A DNA stretch of 64,000 nucleotides from Sulfomarinibacter sp963741385. Its GTDB lineage: Bacteria; Acidobacteriota; Thermoanaerobaculia; Thermoanaerobaculales; Sulfomarinibacteraceae. Location of the stretch: NCBI GenBank assembly GCA_963741385.1, contig CAVUHO010000008.1:186001-250000 (forward strand), in the 5' to 3' direction. Of the stretch, positions 22,742 to 32,038 are shown in pieces. Positions within the stretch are counted from its first letter, which is position 1; each line of letters opens with the position of its first letter. The translations under genes and the position numbers were made by a program. The notes under the pieces were generated by a model. That model was not told where the DNA came from. It saw nothing but the letters and a program-made list of their open reading frames with translations, and did not search any database.

Positions 22742-22758
22742 CCGGGACCGTCCCGGCT
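22740..22758 (+). terminator. Stem-loop terminator
   Basis: AGCCGGGA / TCCCGGCT with a 3-nt loop starting in the stop codon of the membrane-protein gene, then CTGGAAAAAAG. Confidence 0.55.
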
Positions 22759-22871
22759 CTGGAAAAAAGCCCATCGAATCGGAAGATCTGCGATCGGCTT
22801 TGAAGTTGGCAGATGTCAAAATGGCGAACTGATCTTCGATTTGTGAAGACCATTTTAACGAGAGGATCAAC

Positions 22872-23219
22872 ATGGGTTCTGACCTGGATTTTGTCGAATT
22901 TTTGACCGACCAGATAGCAGAAAATTGCGGCATCTCGTTCAAGAAAATGTTCGATGAATATGCTCTCTATTCGAGTGGGAAAGTCGTCGCTCTGATCTGT
23001 GATAATCAGCTGTTCATCAAACCGACGGAGGGCGGCAAACAATATATTGGTGAGTACGTTGAAGCGCCTCCATATCCTGGTGCGAGGAACTCGCTGCTCA
23101 TTCAGGATCGAATCGAAGATTCCGAATGGCTGTCGGAATTGATAAGGGTCACGGAGAAGGAACTTCCCATGCCGAAAGAGAAGGAAAAACGGCAGGAGAA
23201 ATCATCGGAAAGTGCGTAA
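22872..23219 (+). CDS. TfoX/Sxy family protein (N-terminal domain only)
   Basis: 115 residues. GISFKKMFDEYALYSSGKVVALICDNQLFIKPT is the TfoX N-terminal domain pattern; the C-terminal domain of full-length TfoX is absent and is replaced by a lysine/glutamate-rich tail. Full-length members regulate competence. Stand-alone N-domain proteins are widespread with unknown role. ATG preceded by GAGAGGATC. Confidence 0.87.
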   Translation: MGSDLDFVEFLTDQIAENCGISFKKMFDEYALYSSGKVVALICDNQLFIKPTEGGKQYIGEYVEAPPYPGARNSLLIQDRIEDSEWLSELIRVTEKELPMPKEKEKRQEKSSESA

Positions 23220-23316
23220 AGATCTAGAAATTTCAACGCAGATTCGACTTGGGAAATATCTGTATATATGGTTCAATAGAGTTTCGGAAGATTCTCGATG
23301 AAGGTAGCAAGATAGC

Positions 23317-23748
23317 GTGATCATTGAATTCAACGAGCGGTTCAGCCTTCCAGCCGGCGAGGTCTATGCCTATTTCCGGACTCCCGCCGACTGGCCTCGA
23401 TTGTTTGGTATGGCCGGGGACACGGAGGATCTGGGTGATGGCTGGTACGCGGTCGCCTTGAAGAACTTCCCCTTTCCGCTGGTGGCGAAGAACACGGATC
23501 AGGAACCGAACAGGCTCGTCCGGTGGGTCTTTCGAGGGTTCTGGCGGGGCGGGGGAGAGGTTCGATTCGTCGAAACCGCCGACGGAGTCGATATCGAGGG
23601 GTTCGAGGAGATTGCGGTCCGGCCGCTCGTCTTCCTGTCACCGGTGGTCGAACGGCTGTTCCTCGAAAAGAGCTTCCGTGCGATCTGGGCGATCGGGTGG
23701 CACCGGCTGCGCAAGAACGAGGCCGCGACGGGCGGAACAGGAAGATAG
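23317..23748 (+). CDS. SRPBCC (START-like) family protein, 143 aa
   Basis: GTG start. Begins IIEFNERFSLPAGEVYAYFRTPADWPRLFG, the strand-helix-helix opening of polyketide-cyclase/START-like folds, and ends with a long C-terminal helix (FLEKSFRAIWAIGWHRLRK). These bind hydrophobic ligands in a central cavity. Ligand unknown. No recognisable operon partner. Confidence 0.8.
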   Translation: MIIEFNERFSLPAGEVYAYFRTPADWPRLFGMAGDTEDLGDGWYAVALKNFPFPLVAKNTDQEPNRLVRWVFRGFWRGGGEVRFVETADGVDIEGFEEIAVRPLVFLSPVVERLFLEKSFRAIWAIGWHRLRKNEAATGGTGR

Positions 23749-23866
23749 GATTGCGGGTCCATCCGAACGCCGAACCTGGTCACGCGGCGCTGGACGGTCT
23801 GGTTTCTCGTGCCGTTGGGTGGCAGACGTACCTGGGTGGGCGACATGACTGCTGGAGAAACACAGT

Positions 23867-24202
23867 ATGAGACTCGTGGAAGCTCTGCAGATCGCCGGCG
23901 CCATTCTGGGCATCGTAGCGTCGGTATTTACCGTCATCGAAAAGCGAGTCGTCACGCGTTTCCGTCGTGCTGATGCGACTGCACCGGAGGCCGCTATCGA
24001 GTTACCGCCGCTCAGCGTGTTGACCCGCTGGCGGCTGTCCCGGCTGCTTTCGGTCGGAGCGGTGGTGGAGGCCGACGACCGGCGGACCTATCTCGACGAG
24101 GAGACCTACGCGTCGCTTCGGAAGAAACGAGCGATTTTCGGAGTCTCGCTGGTCGTCGTCGCGCTGGCGCTCGTCGTCCTGCTGCACACTGCACTGCGCT
24201 GA
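23867..24202 (+). CDS. Hypothetical membrane protein, 111 aa
   Basis: N-terminal hydrophobic helix (about 4-24) that may be an anchor, a polar central part (PPLSVLTRWRLSRLLSVGAVVEADDRRTYLDEETYASLRKKR) and a C-terminal transmembrane helix (about 90-110). Unknown family. Confidence 0.62.
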   Translation: MRLVEALQIAGAILGIVASVFTVIEKRVVTRFRRADATAPEAAIELPPLSVLTRWRLSRLLSVGAVVEADDRRTYLDEETYASLRKKRAIFGVSLVVVALALVVLLHTALR

Positions 24203-24336
24203 AACGGTGGTGCAGGCGGGGCGGCTCATCGCCCGGGTGCGCGAATGGTGGGTGCACACGGAGCGGTTGCCCTGACGATGGCGTGAGCTGTGCACATCTG
24301 GAAGTCGCGGCGTAATATCCGACCAAGGAGCCGAAA

Positions 24337-25056
24337 ATGACCGCTCTCCGGCCCGGCGACACCGGCAGAATGGAGTTCCCGATGGACATGCCCGATATCG
24401 TCGTGTTCGACATGGCCGGGACGACGATTCAGGCTGCGGACCAGGTGCCAGCAGCCTTCCAGCAGGCCTTCGAGCGACGGGGCGTGGCATTGTCCGACGA
24501 AGAGATCAGGTCTGTTCGCGGGAGGTCGAAGCGCGAGGCGATCTCGGACTTCGTGACCCGCCACCTCGGTTCACTCGATGCGCCGCGGCTCGTGACAGAG
24601 GTGCACAGCGACTTCAGGAACATTCTGATGGAGTTTTACGAGGGGCAGGGGGTCGAACCGGTTGACGGTGCCGAAGCAACATTCGACTGGCTCAGGACGC
24701 GAGGTGTGAAGGTTGGACTGACCACAGGGTTCGACGGAGCACTCGCAGCGCTTTTGGTTCGCAAGGTCGGGTGGGAAAGGTCAACGGACGCGGTTGTTTC
24801 CGCCGACGACGTGCCTCGCGGACGTCCGGCCCCTTACCTGGTGTTTCGCGCAATGGAATTGACGGGCTGCGAAAGCGTCCACCGTGTCGCCGTTGTCGGC
24901 GACACGGTCTCCGACCTGGAGGCCGCCGTGAATGCCGGTGCACGTTGGCGCATCGGTGTGCTTTCGGGGGCTCACTCGGAGGCTCAACTCAAATCCTGCC
25001 CGCACACCGCCATCATCCCCAGCGTCGCAGAACTGCCCTCCCTATTCAGGGCGTAG
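24337..25056 (+). CDS. Phosphonatase-like HAD-family hydrolase
   Basis: 239 residues; ATG at 24337 behind AAGGAG, with further in-frame ATGs at 24370 and 24382. HAD motif I VVFDMAGTTI (nucleophile D, acid after MAG), cap region ending RGRSKREAISDFV, motif II LTTGFDG, a lysine region RKVGWERSTDAVVSADDVPRGRPAPY and motif IV VAVVGDTVSDLEAAVNAG. This is the subgroup annotated as phosphonatase-like; the DMAGTT motif is shared with phosphonoacetaldehyde hydrolase PhnX. No phn neighbours support phosphonate use. Confidence 0.9.
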   Translation: MTALRPGDTGRMEFPMDMPDIVVFDMAGTTIQAADQVPAAFQQAFERRGVALSDEEIRSVRGRSKREAISDFVTRHLGSLDAPRLVTEVHSDFRNILMEFYEGQGVEPVDGAEATFDWLRTRGVKVGLTTGFDGALAALLVRKVGWERSTDAVVSADDVPRGRPAPYLVFRAMELTGCESVHRVAVVGDTVSDLEAAVNAGARWRIGVLSGAHSEAQLKSCPHTAIIPSVAELPSLFRA

Positions 25057-25153
25057 AACCCCGTACCTGGTCAGTCGATTCCGACGATTCTGTGCGGGGC
25101 ATCGTGGCTTGCGGGAGGAGTCTCATGGATAATGCGGGTCAAGGGAGACAGAC

Positions 25154-25558
25154 ATGCCCACCCTCCAACCAGGTGACAAGGCCTCTCGGACCACGACCAT
25201 CAGCGACGAGATGATCCGCGGATTCGCGGAGGTGACCGGCGACACCAACCCCGTGCACCTCGACGACGACTATGCGGCGGGGACGCGCTTCGGGCGTCGG
25301 ATCGCGCACGGAATGATCGCGGCGGGACTGGTTTCCGCGACCCTCGCCAACGACCTGCCGGGACCGGGCACGGTCTACCTCGGTCAGACGTTGCAGTTCA
25401 AACAGCCGGTGTATCCGGGCGACACGATCACGGCGACCGTCGAGGTGCTCACGGTGCGGGCCGATAAACCGATCGTGACTCTCGTGACCATCTGCACGAA
25501 CCAGGACGGCGAAGTGGTGCTGGAAGGCGAGGCGGTGGTCCGGGTGGGCGCCGCGTAG
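25154..25558 (+). CDS. MaoC family (R)-specific enoyl-CoA hydratase-like protein
   Basis: 134 residues, single hot-dog fold. The hydratase-2 motif FAEVTGDTNPVHLDDDYAAGTRFGRRIAHGMIAAGL carries the catalytic Asp and His (D-x4-H and H-G-M). PhaJ-like size. Hydrates trans-2-enoyl-CoA to (R)-3-hydroxyacyl-CoA, linking beta-oxidation with polyester or lipid synthesis; the physiological substrate is not known here. Confidence 0.92.
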   Translation: MPTLQPGDKASRTTTISDEMIRGFAEVTGDTNPVHLDDDYAAGTRFGRRIAHGMIAAGLVSATLANDLPGPGTVYLGQTLQFKQPVYPGDTITATVEVLTVRADKPIVTLVTICTNQDGEVVLEGEAVVRVGAA

Positions 25559-25647
25559 CCGACGGAGGCGGGCGGGTCGGGAGCGCCGGGCCCGCGATCC
25601 GAACCCGGTCTCTGGAGATCGTCGCACCGTGGAAGGCAGGGGAGAAG

Positions 25648-26313
25648 ATGTTTCTTGGACACTTCGGAGTCGGGTTCGGGGCCAAGGCGGCCGCGCCGAA
25701 GACCTCGCTCGGCACATTGTTTCTGGCGGCCCAGTTCATCGATCTGCTGTGGCCGACGCTGCTGCTGGTTGGGCTGGAGCGTGTCGCGATCTCTCCCGGC
25801 CTCACGCGGGTGACGCCTCTCGAATTCACCCACTACCCGATATCTCACAGCCTCCTGGCGGTTCTCCTCTGGGGAGTCGGGTTCGGCTTGCTTTACTGTC
25901 TGTTGCGGCGGTATCCACGTGGCGCGTGGGTGTGTGGACTGGCGGTGGTCAGCCACTGGCTGTTGGATCTCGTGGTGCACCGGCCGGATCTGCCGTTGGC
26001 GCCTGGTCTCTCCGTGTACGTCGGTCTGGGCCTGTGGAATTCACTGCCGGCCACGCTGATCGTCGAGCTCGGGATCTTCGCCGTCGGGATCGGCCTGTAC
26101 TGCCGGTCGACCCGTGCATCAGACCGGATCGGCTCGATCGGTCTGTGGTCACTGGTCGGTTTTCTCCTTCTGGTATACCTCGGAAGCGTGTTCGGTGAGG
26201 CGCCGCCGGACACGACTGCTGTGGCGTGGGTCGGGCAGGCGCAGTGGTTGCTGATTGTCTGGGGTTACTGGATCGACCGCCACCGGAAACCAGTTCTCGA
26301 AATGTCCGTGTGA
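25648..26313 (+). CDS. Integral membrane metal-dependent hydrolase-like protein, 221 aa
   Basis: Five or six transmembrane helices. Histidines and an aspartate within or near helices (FTHYPISHSLLA at about 60-71, VVSHWLLDLVVHRPD at about 96-110) resemble the YdjM/LexA-induced membrane hydrolase family (DUF457-like). The reaction is unknown. Start supported by GGGGAGAAG. Confidence 0.75.
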   Translation: MFLGHFGVGFGAKAAAPKTSLGTLFLAAQFIDLLWPTLLLVGLERVAISPGLTRVTPLEFTHYPISHSLLAVLLWGVGFGLLYCLLRRYPRGAWVCGLAVVSHWLLDLVVHRPDLPLAPGLSVYVGLGLWNSLPATLIVELGIFAVGIGLYCRSTRASDRIGSIGLWSLVGFLLLVYLGSVFGEAPPDTTAVAWVGQAQWLLIVWGYWIDRHRKPVLEMSV

Positions 26314-26577
26314 AACGCCTGATTTCGCGGCCCTGGATGCTGGCGACCGTGGCCTATGATCCGCGCCCTGACGAGCGGTCGTGGTGTTGTCGAAGACGCG
26401 GGTCGACGTGTCATACCTCCACTGGGAGTGATGCTTTGAGCCGTCCACGCTCCCACCCACCCGGCAGCCGGGACGGCTGCCCCACAATCGGATCAACTCA
26501 TTTGTGGGGCACGCGTCTCGCGTGCCGGGAGGGCGGGTAGAAAATCCGAAATCCGAAATCCGAAATCCGAAATTCTC
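26314..26577. repeat. Intergenic region with two REP-like palindromes and a CCGAAAT tract
   Basis: 26462-26487 (GGCAGCCGGGACGGCTGCCCC) and 26501-26529 (GGGGCACGCGTCTCGCGTGCC) are two palindromes in opposite orientation. 26541-26574 holds four CCGAAAT copies, the complement of the ATTTCGG heptamer, next to the ppc stop. 26314-26460 shows nothing recognisable. Confidence 0.78.
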
Positions 26578-29319
26578 TCACCCCGTATTCTGCATGCCCC
26601 GCGCGATGCCCCTGACCGTCACCTTGAGGGCCTCTTCGAGGTCGGGGTCGCGACGGTCGCTTGCGCGCCAGCGGGCGAGCAGGTCGACCTGCAGCAGACT
26701 GATCGGGTCGACGTAGGGGTTTCGCAACCGGATGGAGCGCTGGAGCACGGGCTCCCGTTCCAGCGGTTCACTGATCCTTCGGATGCTGCAGATCAGTTCG
26801 CGGGTGCGCGCGTACTCGGCCAGGATTCTTGGAAACAACCGCTCGCCGACCTCGCCCGCGAGCCGGGCGTAGCGTTCGGCGATGCCCATGTCCGCCTTGG
26901 CCAGCGCCATCTCCACGTCGGCCAGGAGATTGTCGAAAAAGGGCCAGTCGCCGGCCATGTCGTGAAGCAGGGCCTCGCCGTGGGTGTCGAGAACGGTGGC
27001 GAGGCCGGTGCCGACTCCGTACCAGCCCGGCAGGAGGTGGCGGTTCTGCACCCACGAAAAGACCCACGGGATGGCGCGCAGTTCTTTCACGCCGCCGCCG
27101 GGGCGTCGGGAAGCGGGCCGCGAGCCGATCTCCAGCCGTTCGATGATGTCGATCGGGGTCGCGGAGCGAAAGTAGGCGATGAAGTCGGGGTCGTCGTAGA
27201 CGAGACCGCGGTAGGCCGCGCGTCCGGCCCCGGCGACCGCGCCCATGACCTCGACGAACGCCGCCGGCCGGTCCGGTTCGCCTCCTGAAGAGGCGCTCGC
27301 CTCGAGCACCGCCCCGGTCATCAGCTCCAAGGTCCGCAGCGCGATCCCCCGCAGCCCGTACTTGGCGTGGATGATCTCGCCCTGCTCGGTGATGCGCATC
27401 CGGCCTCGGATGACGCCGGGCGGCTGGGCGAGGATGCCCGCCCGCGGTTTGCTGCCGCCCCGGCTCGGGGTGCCGCCGCGGCCGTGAAACAGCGTGAGCT
27501 CGACCCCGGCCCGGTCGGCGACGTCCGACAGGGCCGACTCCGCGCGGTAGAGGGCCCACCTCGAGGCGGCGAGGCCGGACTCCTTGCTCGAGTCCGAGTA
27601 ACCCAGCATCACGATCTGGCGGTCTCCGCGAGCGGCGACGTGGGCCCGGTAGAGAGGGTCCTCGAGCAGGGCGTCGAGGGTCCCGGCGGCGTGATCGAGG
27701 TCTCCGACGGTCTCGAAGAGGGGAGCCACGTCGAGGGGCACGGCGCCGCCCGCGCCGGCCAGACCTGCGCACCTCGCCAGGTACAGCACCGCCAGCGCGT
27801 CGTCCGGCCCGTGCGCCATGGAAATGATGTAGGGGCCGATCGCATCGGGGCCGTAGACCTCCCGGGCTTCGGCGACCCGGTTGAACACCTCGAGGGTCCC
27901 GGCGACATCGGAGGGTGAGGGTTTCGTGAGTGCGGAGACGGAAGGCAGCACCCGCCGCAACACAGTGGTGCGTTGGTCGGTGCCGGCATCGACGTATGCG
28001 GCATCGCCGAGGAGGAGGCCGACCGCGGCCCGGTGGACGGCGGCGTCCTGGCGGAGGTCGAGGGTCGCCAGGTGGAAACCGAAGGTGGCGACCCGCCGCA
28101 CCAGCCGGGCGGCTCTGAGCAGGCCGGCGTGCTCTCCCTGGTGGCGGCGAAGGCTTCCGGTGACGAGCTCGAGATCGGCGCGAAATTCCCCGGCCGAACG
28201 ATAGGCGTGGACCTCACCGGCGAGGGTCGCTTCCAGACGCGCCCAACCGAACCACAGCAGGATCCGGTACGGCATGTCCTCATACCGCGCGGGGATACCG
28301 GCGGCCACCGCGGGCATGGTCTGCCGGTAGTCCCGGCATCGATGTTCGAGTTCCGGGTCCACCGCGACCCGGGATCGCGACTGGCTGAGGTGACCGAACA
28401 GCTCGCGGACCTCGGCGATGTAGCGGCCGATGATCATCTCACGCTGGCGGCGGAGGGTGTGGCTGATGGTGTCGGGACCGACGTTGGGGTTGCCGTCCAT
28501 GTCGCCGCCGACCCACGAGCCGAAGCGGACGAACGGGCTCGGCGGGCTGTCCGGAGACGCCGCGCCGAAGGCGGAGAGCACAGCCGCCGCCATCGCCTCG
28601 TCGAGCGCCGGCACCACGCGGTAGATGACGTCGATGAGGTAGAAGAGCACGTGCTCGATCTCGTCGGCCACCGTCCGCCGCACGCCGGGGTGCTCGGTGG
28701 TCTGCCACATGAGCGTGATCTCGTCGCGCAGCTGTCCGGAGAGCGCCCGGTCCTCGGGCGGCGTCCGGTCCGCGTGCTGGAGGCGATCGATCAAGAGCCT
28801 CGCCACCCGCTGCTCCTTGGCGAGGATGGTGCGCCGGATGGCCTCGGTGGGGTGGGCGGTAAAGACCGGCACTACCAGCATGGCGTCGAGCGCGGCGCGG
28901 ACCTCCTCGAGAGTCACCCCGGAGGCCGCGAGCCTGGAAACGACGTCGTCGAGGCTTCCGGGCTGTGGTGCGCCCGAGCGCAGGTACTCGCGCCGGCGGC
29001 GGATGCGGTGGACGCGCTCGGCCATGTTGACCAGCGCGAAGTAGGCCGAAAACGCACGCGCCACCTCGGCGGCGTCCTCGGGGGCGAGCCCGGTCAACAG
29101 GTCGTCGAGCGTCCGCTCCGCGCCGGCGTCGCCGTCGCGCCGCGACCGCGCCGCCACCCGCGCGCCCTCGACCACGTCGAAGAGCGCGTGGCCGCCCTGC
29201 TCGATGAGCACCTCGCCGAGCATCGCTCCGAGATAGCTGACGTCACGGCGCAGCGCGTCGGTGCTGCTGTCGGGTTCTTGGGGTTTCTCTGTTGATGTCA
29301 TGGACCCACATGACACCAC
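26578..29319 (-). CDS. ppc: Phosphoenolpyruvate carboxylase
   Basis: 913 residues, normal size. Carboxylates PEP with bicarbonate to oxaloacetate, refilling the TCA cycle. Motifs in order: VFTAHPTEAIRRTI with the catalytic His (about 155), GSWVGGDMDGNPNVG (about 265), GYSDSSKESG (about 575), FHGRGGTPSRGG (about 615) and the C-terminal QNTG. GTG start chosen because GGAGG lies seven bases upstream; an ATG six codons later is possible. The glycine-rich loop reads GRGGTPSRGG rather than the common GRGG(S/T)xGRGG but keeps the key residues. Confidence 0.96.
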   Translation of the reverse strand: MVSCGSMTSTEKPQEPDSSTDALRRDVSYLGAMLGEVLIEQGGHALFDVVEGARVAARSRRDGDAGAERTLDDLLTGLAPEDAAEVARAFSAYFALVNMAERVHRIRRRREYLRSGAPQPGSLDDVVSRLAASGVTLEEVRAALDAMLVVPVFTAHPTEAIRRTILAKEQRVARLLIDRLQHADRTPPEDRALSGQLRDEITLMWQTTEHPGVRRTVADEIEHVLFYLIDVIYRVVPALDEAMAAAVLSAFGAASPDSPPSPFVRFGSWVGGDMDGNPNVGPDTISHTLRRQREMIIGRYIAEVRELFGHLSQSRSRVAVDPELEHRCRDYRQTMPAVAAGIPARYEDMPYRILLWFGWARLEATLAGEVHAYRSAGEFRADLELVTGSLRRHQGEHAGLLRAARLVRRVATFGFHLATLDLRQDAAVHRAAVGLLLGDAAYVDAGTDQRTTVLRRVLPSVSALTKPSPSDVAGTLEVFNRVAEAREVYGPDAIGPYIISMAHGPDDALAVLYLARCAGLAGAGGAVPLDVAPLFETVGDLDHAAGTLDALLEDPLYRAHVAARGDRQIVMLGYSDSSKESGLAASRWALYRAESALSDVADRAGVELTLFHGRGGTPSRGGSKPRAGILAQPPGVIRGRMRITEQGEIIHAKYGLRGIALRTLELMTGAVLEASASSGGEPDRPAAFVEVMGAVAGAGRAAYRGLVYDDPDFIAYFRSATPIDIIERLEIGSRPASRRPGGGVKELRAIPWVFSWVQNRHLLPGWYGVGTGLATVLDTHGEALLHDMAGDWPFFDNLLADVEMALAKADMGIAERYARLAGEVGERLFPRILAEYARTRELICSIRRISEPLEREPVLQRSIRLRNPYVDPISLLQVDLLARWRASDRRDPDLEEALKVTVRGIARGMQNTG

Positions 29320-29406
29320 GGACCGGCCTCCGATTCCAGCCTTGTGAGTTCGATCGCGCCGAGGCGGGCGGAAGATCGTGGGGGGGTGAGGGGTTTGTAT
29401 TCATAG

Positions 29407-29959
29407 ATGGCCAAGGTCCACACCTTCATCGCGCTGTTTCGCGGGATCAACGTCGGCGGAAAGAACATCCTGCCGATGAAGGAGTTGGCCGAGCCTTCTG
29501 AAAGGGCTCGAGTGCGAGGATGTCCGGACCTCCATCCAGAGCGGCAACGCGGTGTTTCGCCACGCCGGGAGCTCTATGCCACGGCTCGCCGCGGACATTG
29601 GTGAGGCGGTCCGCGGGAGCTACGGTTTCGAGCCGGCGGTCCTGATCGTGACCGCGGAGACCCTCGAGCGGGCGGTGCGGTCCAACCCGTTCCCCGAGGG
29701 AGAAGCCGACCCCTCGAAGCTGGTTGTGTTCTTTCTGGCCGCCGTCCCTTCGTCGCCCGACCTCGACGCCATCGAGTCGATGAGGATCGCCAGCGAACGA
29801 TTCGCACTGGTCGGAGACGTGGTCTATCTGTACGCGCCGGACGGCATCGCGCGCTCGAAAGTCGCGGCACGGGCGGAGAGGGCGTTGGGCGTCGCTGCCA
29901 CGGCCCGCAACTGGCGCTCGGTCAACAAGATCCTGGAGATGGCGCGCGAGGCCGGTTGA
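29407..29959 (+). pseudogene. DUF1697 family protein, frameshifted
   Basis: Begins TFIALFRGINVGGKNILPMKEL, the family N-terminus. At about 29493-29497 one extra C shifts the frame, and the continuation (LLKGLECEDVRTSIQSGNAVF) appears in another frame and runs to the normal C-terminus (ATARNWRSVNKILEMA, with the conserved T-x-RN-W). Single-base insertion or assembly error. Function of the family is unknown. Confidence 0.86.
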
Positions 29960-29977
29960 CCTGGATTCAGTGGTTTC

Positions 29978-30904
29978 TCAGTGGCGTGCGGTGTCCGGGT
30001 CGGTGTCGCCGGGTGAGGTTGCGGGGGATTCACGACGGAGCACCGGCGATGACGAGGCGGCGCTGATTTCGAAGAAGACAGTGCGGTTCTTGCCCGATTC
30101 CTTGGCGCGGTACATGAGCTCGTCGGCCTGCGCGATCGCCTTTTCGGGGTCATCAGGAGGCGTTTGGAAAACCGCCGCGCCGATGCTGACGCCGATCGGC
30201 CATCCGGAGTCGGCTGCCGTGGAGGCGAGGTTGGAGCGGATCTTCTCGATCACCTCGCGGGTGCCCGCCTCGTCGGTATCTGGGAGGAGAACGGCGAACT
30301 CGTCGCCGCCCAGCCGACCGACCAGATCCGTGCGGCGGATGGACTGCATGAGGGCCGTCGCGATCGCCCTGAGCGCACGATCGCCCTCCGCGTGGCCGCG
30401 GGTGTCGTTGACCTTTTTGAAGTCGTCGAGATCCGCATAGACCAGGGTGAAGGGCCTTTCGTTGCGGGCGGCCAGACCGATGACCTCGGCGGCCGACTGT
30501 CGAAATGCCCGTCCGGTCATGACGCCCGTGAGCCCGTCGACCCGAGCCAGGTTTTCCTCCAGTCGCAAGTGACGCCGCAGGCTGGCCAGCAGGGCTGCGA
30601 CCAGAACGAAGAAACCCAATCGAACCGCAGCGTTCCAGAAGGGGACGAAAGCTGAGCTGTAGTCACGCCCCGAAGTCACGTCGACGGCCAGCCAGGCGAG
30701 GGCCGAGATCGCGCTCATCGCCTGGCCGGTATACCGGCCGACGTACCAGGCCGTGACGGAGATGGGGATGAGGTAGAAGACGGAGAAGGAGAGCTCGTAG
30801 CCGGTGACGCTGTCGAGGTAGGCGACGCCGCCGACCAGCAGAATCGAGATCGACAGGATCGTCAATCGTGAAGCGTTCTTGAAGAATTGGTCGATGCGTC
30901 TCAT
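29978..30904 (-). CDS. Membrane-anchored diguanylate cyclase (GGDEF)
   Basis: 308 residues: four transmembrane helices in about 1-125, then a GGDEF domain at about 140-270 with VDGLTGVMTGRAF, YADLDDFKKVNDTRGHAEGD and the active-site loop RLGGDEFAVLL. It makes c-di-GMP. No RxxD inhibitory site at the usual place upstream (RRTDLVG gives RRTD, which is compatible). The C-terminal tail is disordered. A single gene with an AT-poor upstream; no sensory domain apart from the membrane part. Confidence 0.93.
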   Translation of the reverse strand: MRRIDQFFKNASRLTILSISILLVGGVAYLDSVTGYELSFSVFYLIPISVTAWYVGRYTGQAMSAISALAWLAVDVTSGRDYSSAFVPFWNAAVRLGFFVLVAALLASLRRHLRLEENLARVDGLTGVMTGRAFRQSAAEVIGLAARNERPFTLVYADLDDFKKVNDTRGHAEGDRALRAIATALMQSIRRTDLVGRLGGDEFAVLLPDTDEAGTREVIEKIRSNLASTAADSGWPIGVSIGAAVFQTPPDDPEKAIAQADELMYRAKESGKNRTVFFEISAASSSPVLRRESPATSPGDTDPDTARH

Positions 30905-30969
30905 TCCAGTTCGATTCTCGGGTGGTCGCCGTCGGGCTATCGCCCGCTCCCCTCAATTCTAACCAATTC

Positions 30970-31728
30970 TCACCCGCCCCCGCAGCAGGTTTCTCCCGCA
31001 CGGTCGGGGTCCGGTACTTCCTGATGGGCTCCCTGGTGCTTGCGGATGGCGGCGGCGACCGATGCCGGGCGGCCGAGGATGGCGAAGAGGCCCAGGGCCA
31101 CCAGCAGGACGGCGGTGACGGCGGGCACGTGTCGCCGCAACGGCGCGCTCAGGAGCTGGGTGCCGAAACCGACCGCCAGCAGGGCGGGGACGGTGCCGGC
31201 CCAGAACGCGGCCATGACGGCGGCGCCCGCGAGTGCGCCGCCGGTGCCGGCGGCGGTGACCACGAAGGCCCACAACCAGCCGCAGGGAAGAAAGCCCGAC
31301 AGCAGCCCGACGACGGACGCGCGCACCAGCGGGGGTTTGTCGCTGACGAGGGAAAAACCGCGGCGAAAGAGACGGGCCAACCGGCCGTTGCCGCTGCCGT
31401 GTTTGAAGATGCGGACGCCGCGAATCTGGAGCAGAGCGAGCACGCCCCACAGAACCATGGTCGCGCCGGCCACAATCGCGGCCGCGCGTTGGAACCCGGC
31501 CAGCGACCCGGCGACGTCGAGGGCGGCGCCCACCGTCCCCGCGGCGAGACCGAAGAGCACGTAGGTCACGAGCCGACCACCCGAGTAGGAAGCGTGGCTG
31601 AGCAGGCGCCGCAAACCGGAGGAACCGTCAGCTCCGGAGTAGAAGGCCACGAACGGACCGCACATGCCGACACAGTGGAGGGAGCCGACCACGCTCGCGG
31701 CGAAAACCGTTAGAAGCAGACCGGTCAC
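30970..31728 (-). CDS. Sulfite exporter TauE/SafE-like (UreH/DsbD-type) membrane protein
   Basis: About 252 residues with the GTG start at 31728; the upstream open frame is only translation of the AATTTTG repeat. Six hydrophobic helices. The first carries VVGSLHCVGMCGPFVAFY, the HCxGMCG cysteine motif of the UreH/DsbD-like branch associated with cbb3 oxidase or cytochrome maturation. A C-terminal tail includes GETCCGGG. It follows fixH on the same strand, so a role in copper or heme delivery to the oxidase is plausible. Confidence 0.82.
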   Translation of the reverse strand: MTGLLLTVFAASVVGSLHCVGMCGPFVAFYSGADGSSGLRRLLSHASYSGGRLVTYVLFGLAAGTVGAALDVAGSLAGFQRAAAIVAGATMVLWGVLALLQIRGVRIFKHGSGNGRLARLFRRGFSLVSDKPPLVRASVVGLLSGFLPCGWLWAFVVTAAGTGGALAGAAVMAAFWAGTVPALLAVGFGTQLLSAPLRRHVPAVTAVLLVALGLFAILGRPASVAAAIRKHQGAHQEVPDPDRAGETCCGGG

Positions 31729-32038
31729 TGTTCGCTGCCGCTCGCGAAATTTTGAATTTTGAATTTTGAATTTTGAATTACGACGCTGCAAGTCACTTCC
31801 CGTTGGGTGGGGGAACGGCATTCAAGTTTTGAGTTTTGAGTTTTTAGTTTTGAGTTTCCGAGCCACGCGGATGGCAGCCGGGACGGCTGCCCCACAAAAC
31901 GGTCAGATGGCGCCGGTTGTGGGGGCCGGCATTTCGGATTTCGGATTTCGGATTTCGGATTTCCAACCACCCACCCGAGGATACGGGGGAGGGCGGGGGC
32001 AAATCCGAAATCCGAAATCCGAAATCCGAATTTCCTTG
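31729..32038. repeat. Repeat cluster with inverted heptamer arms
   Basis: 31747-31780 AATTTTG tandem; 31821-31860 AGTTTTG-type tandem; 31872-31898 REP-like palindrome; 31931-31963 four ATTTCGG copies; 32001-32034 four CCGAAAT copies. The last two are perfect complements and would fold into a ~33-bp stem with a 37-nt loop. They lie between fixH and the SafE-like gene. Confidence 0.85.

Noticed and set aside
27973..29295. 440-codon frame antisense to ppc
   Set aside because: Composition and lack of motifs mark it as a GC-skew shadow; the PEPC motifs on the other strand are decisive.
31728..31821. N-terminal extension of the SafE-like protein through the AATTTTG repeat
   Set aside because: The extra residues are a direct translation of the tandem repeat; a GTG at 31728 starts right before the first helix.
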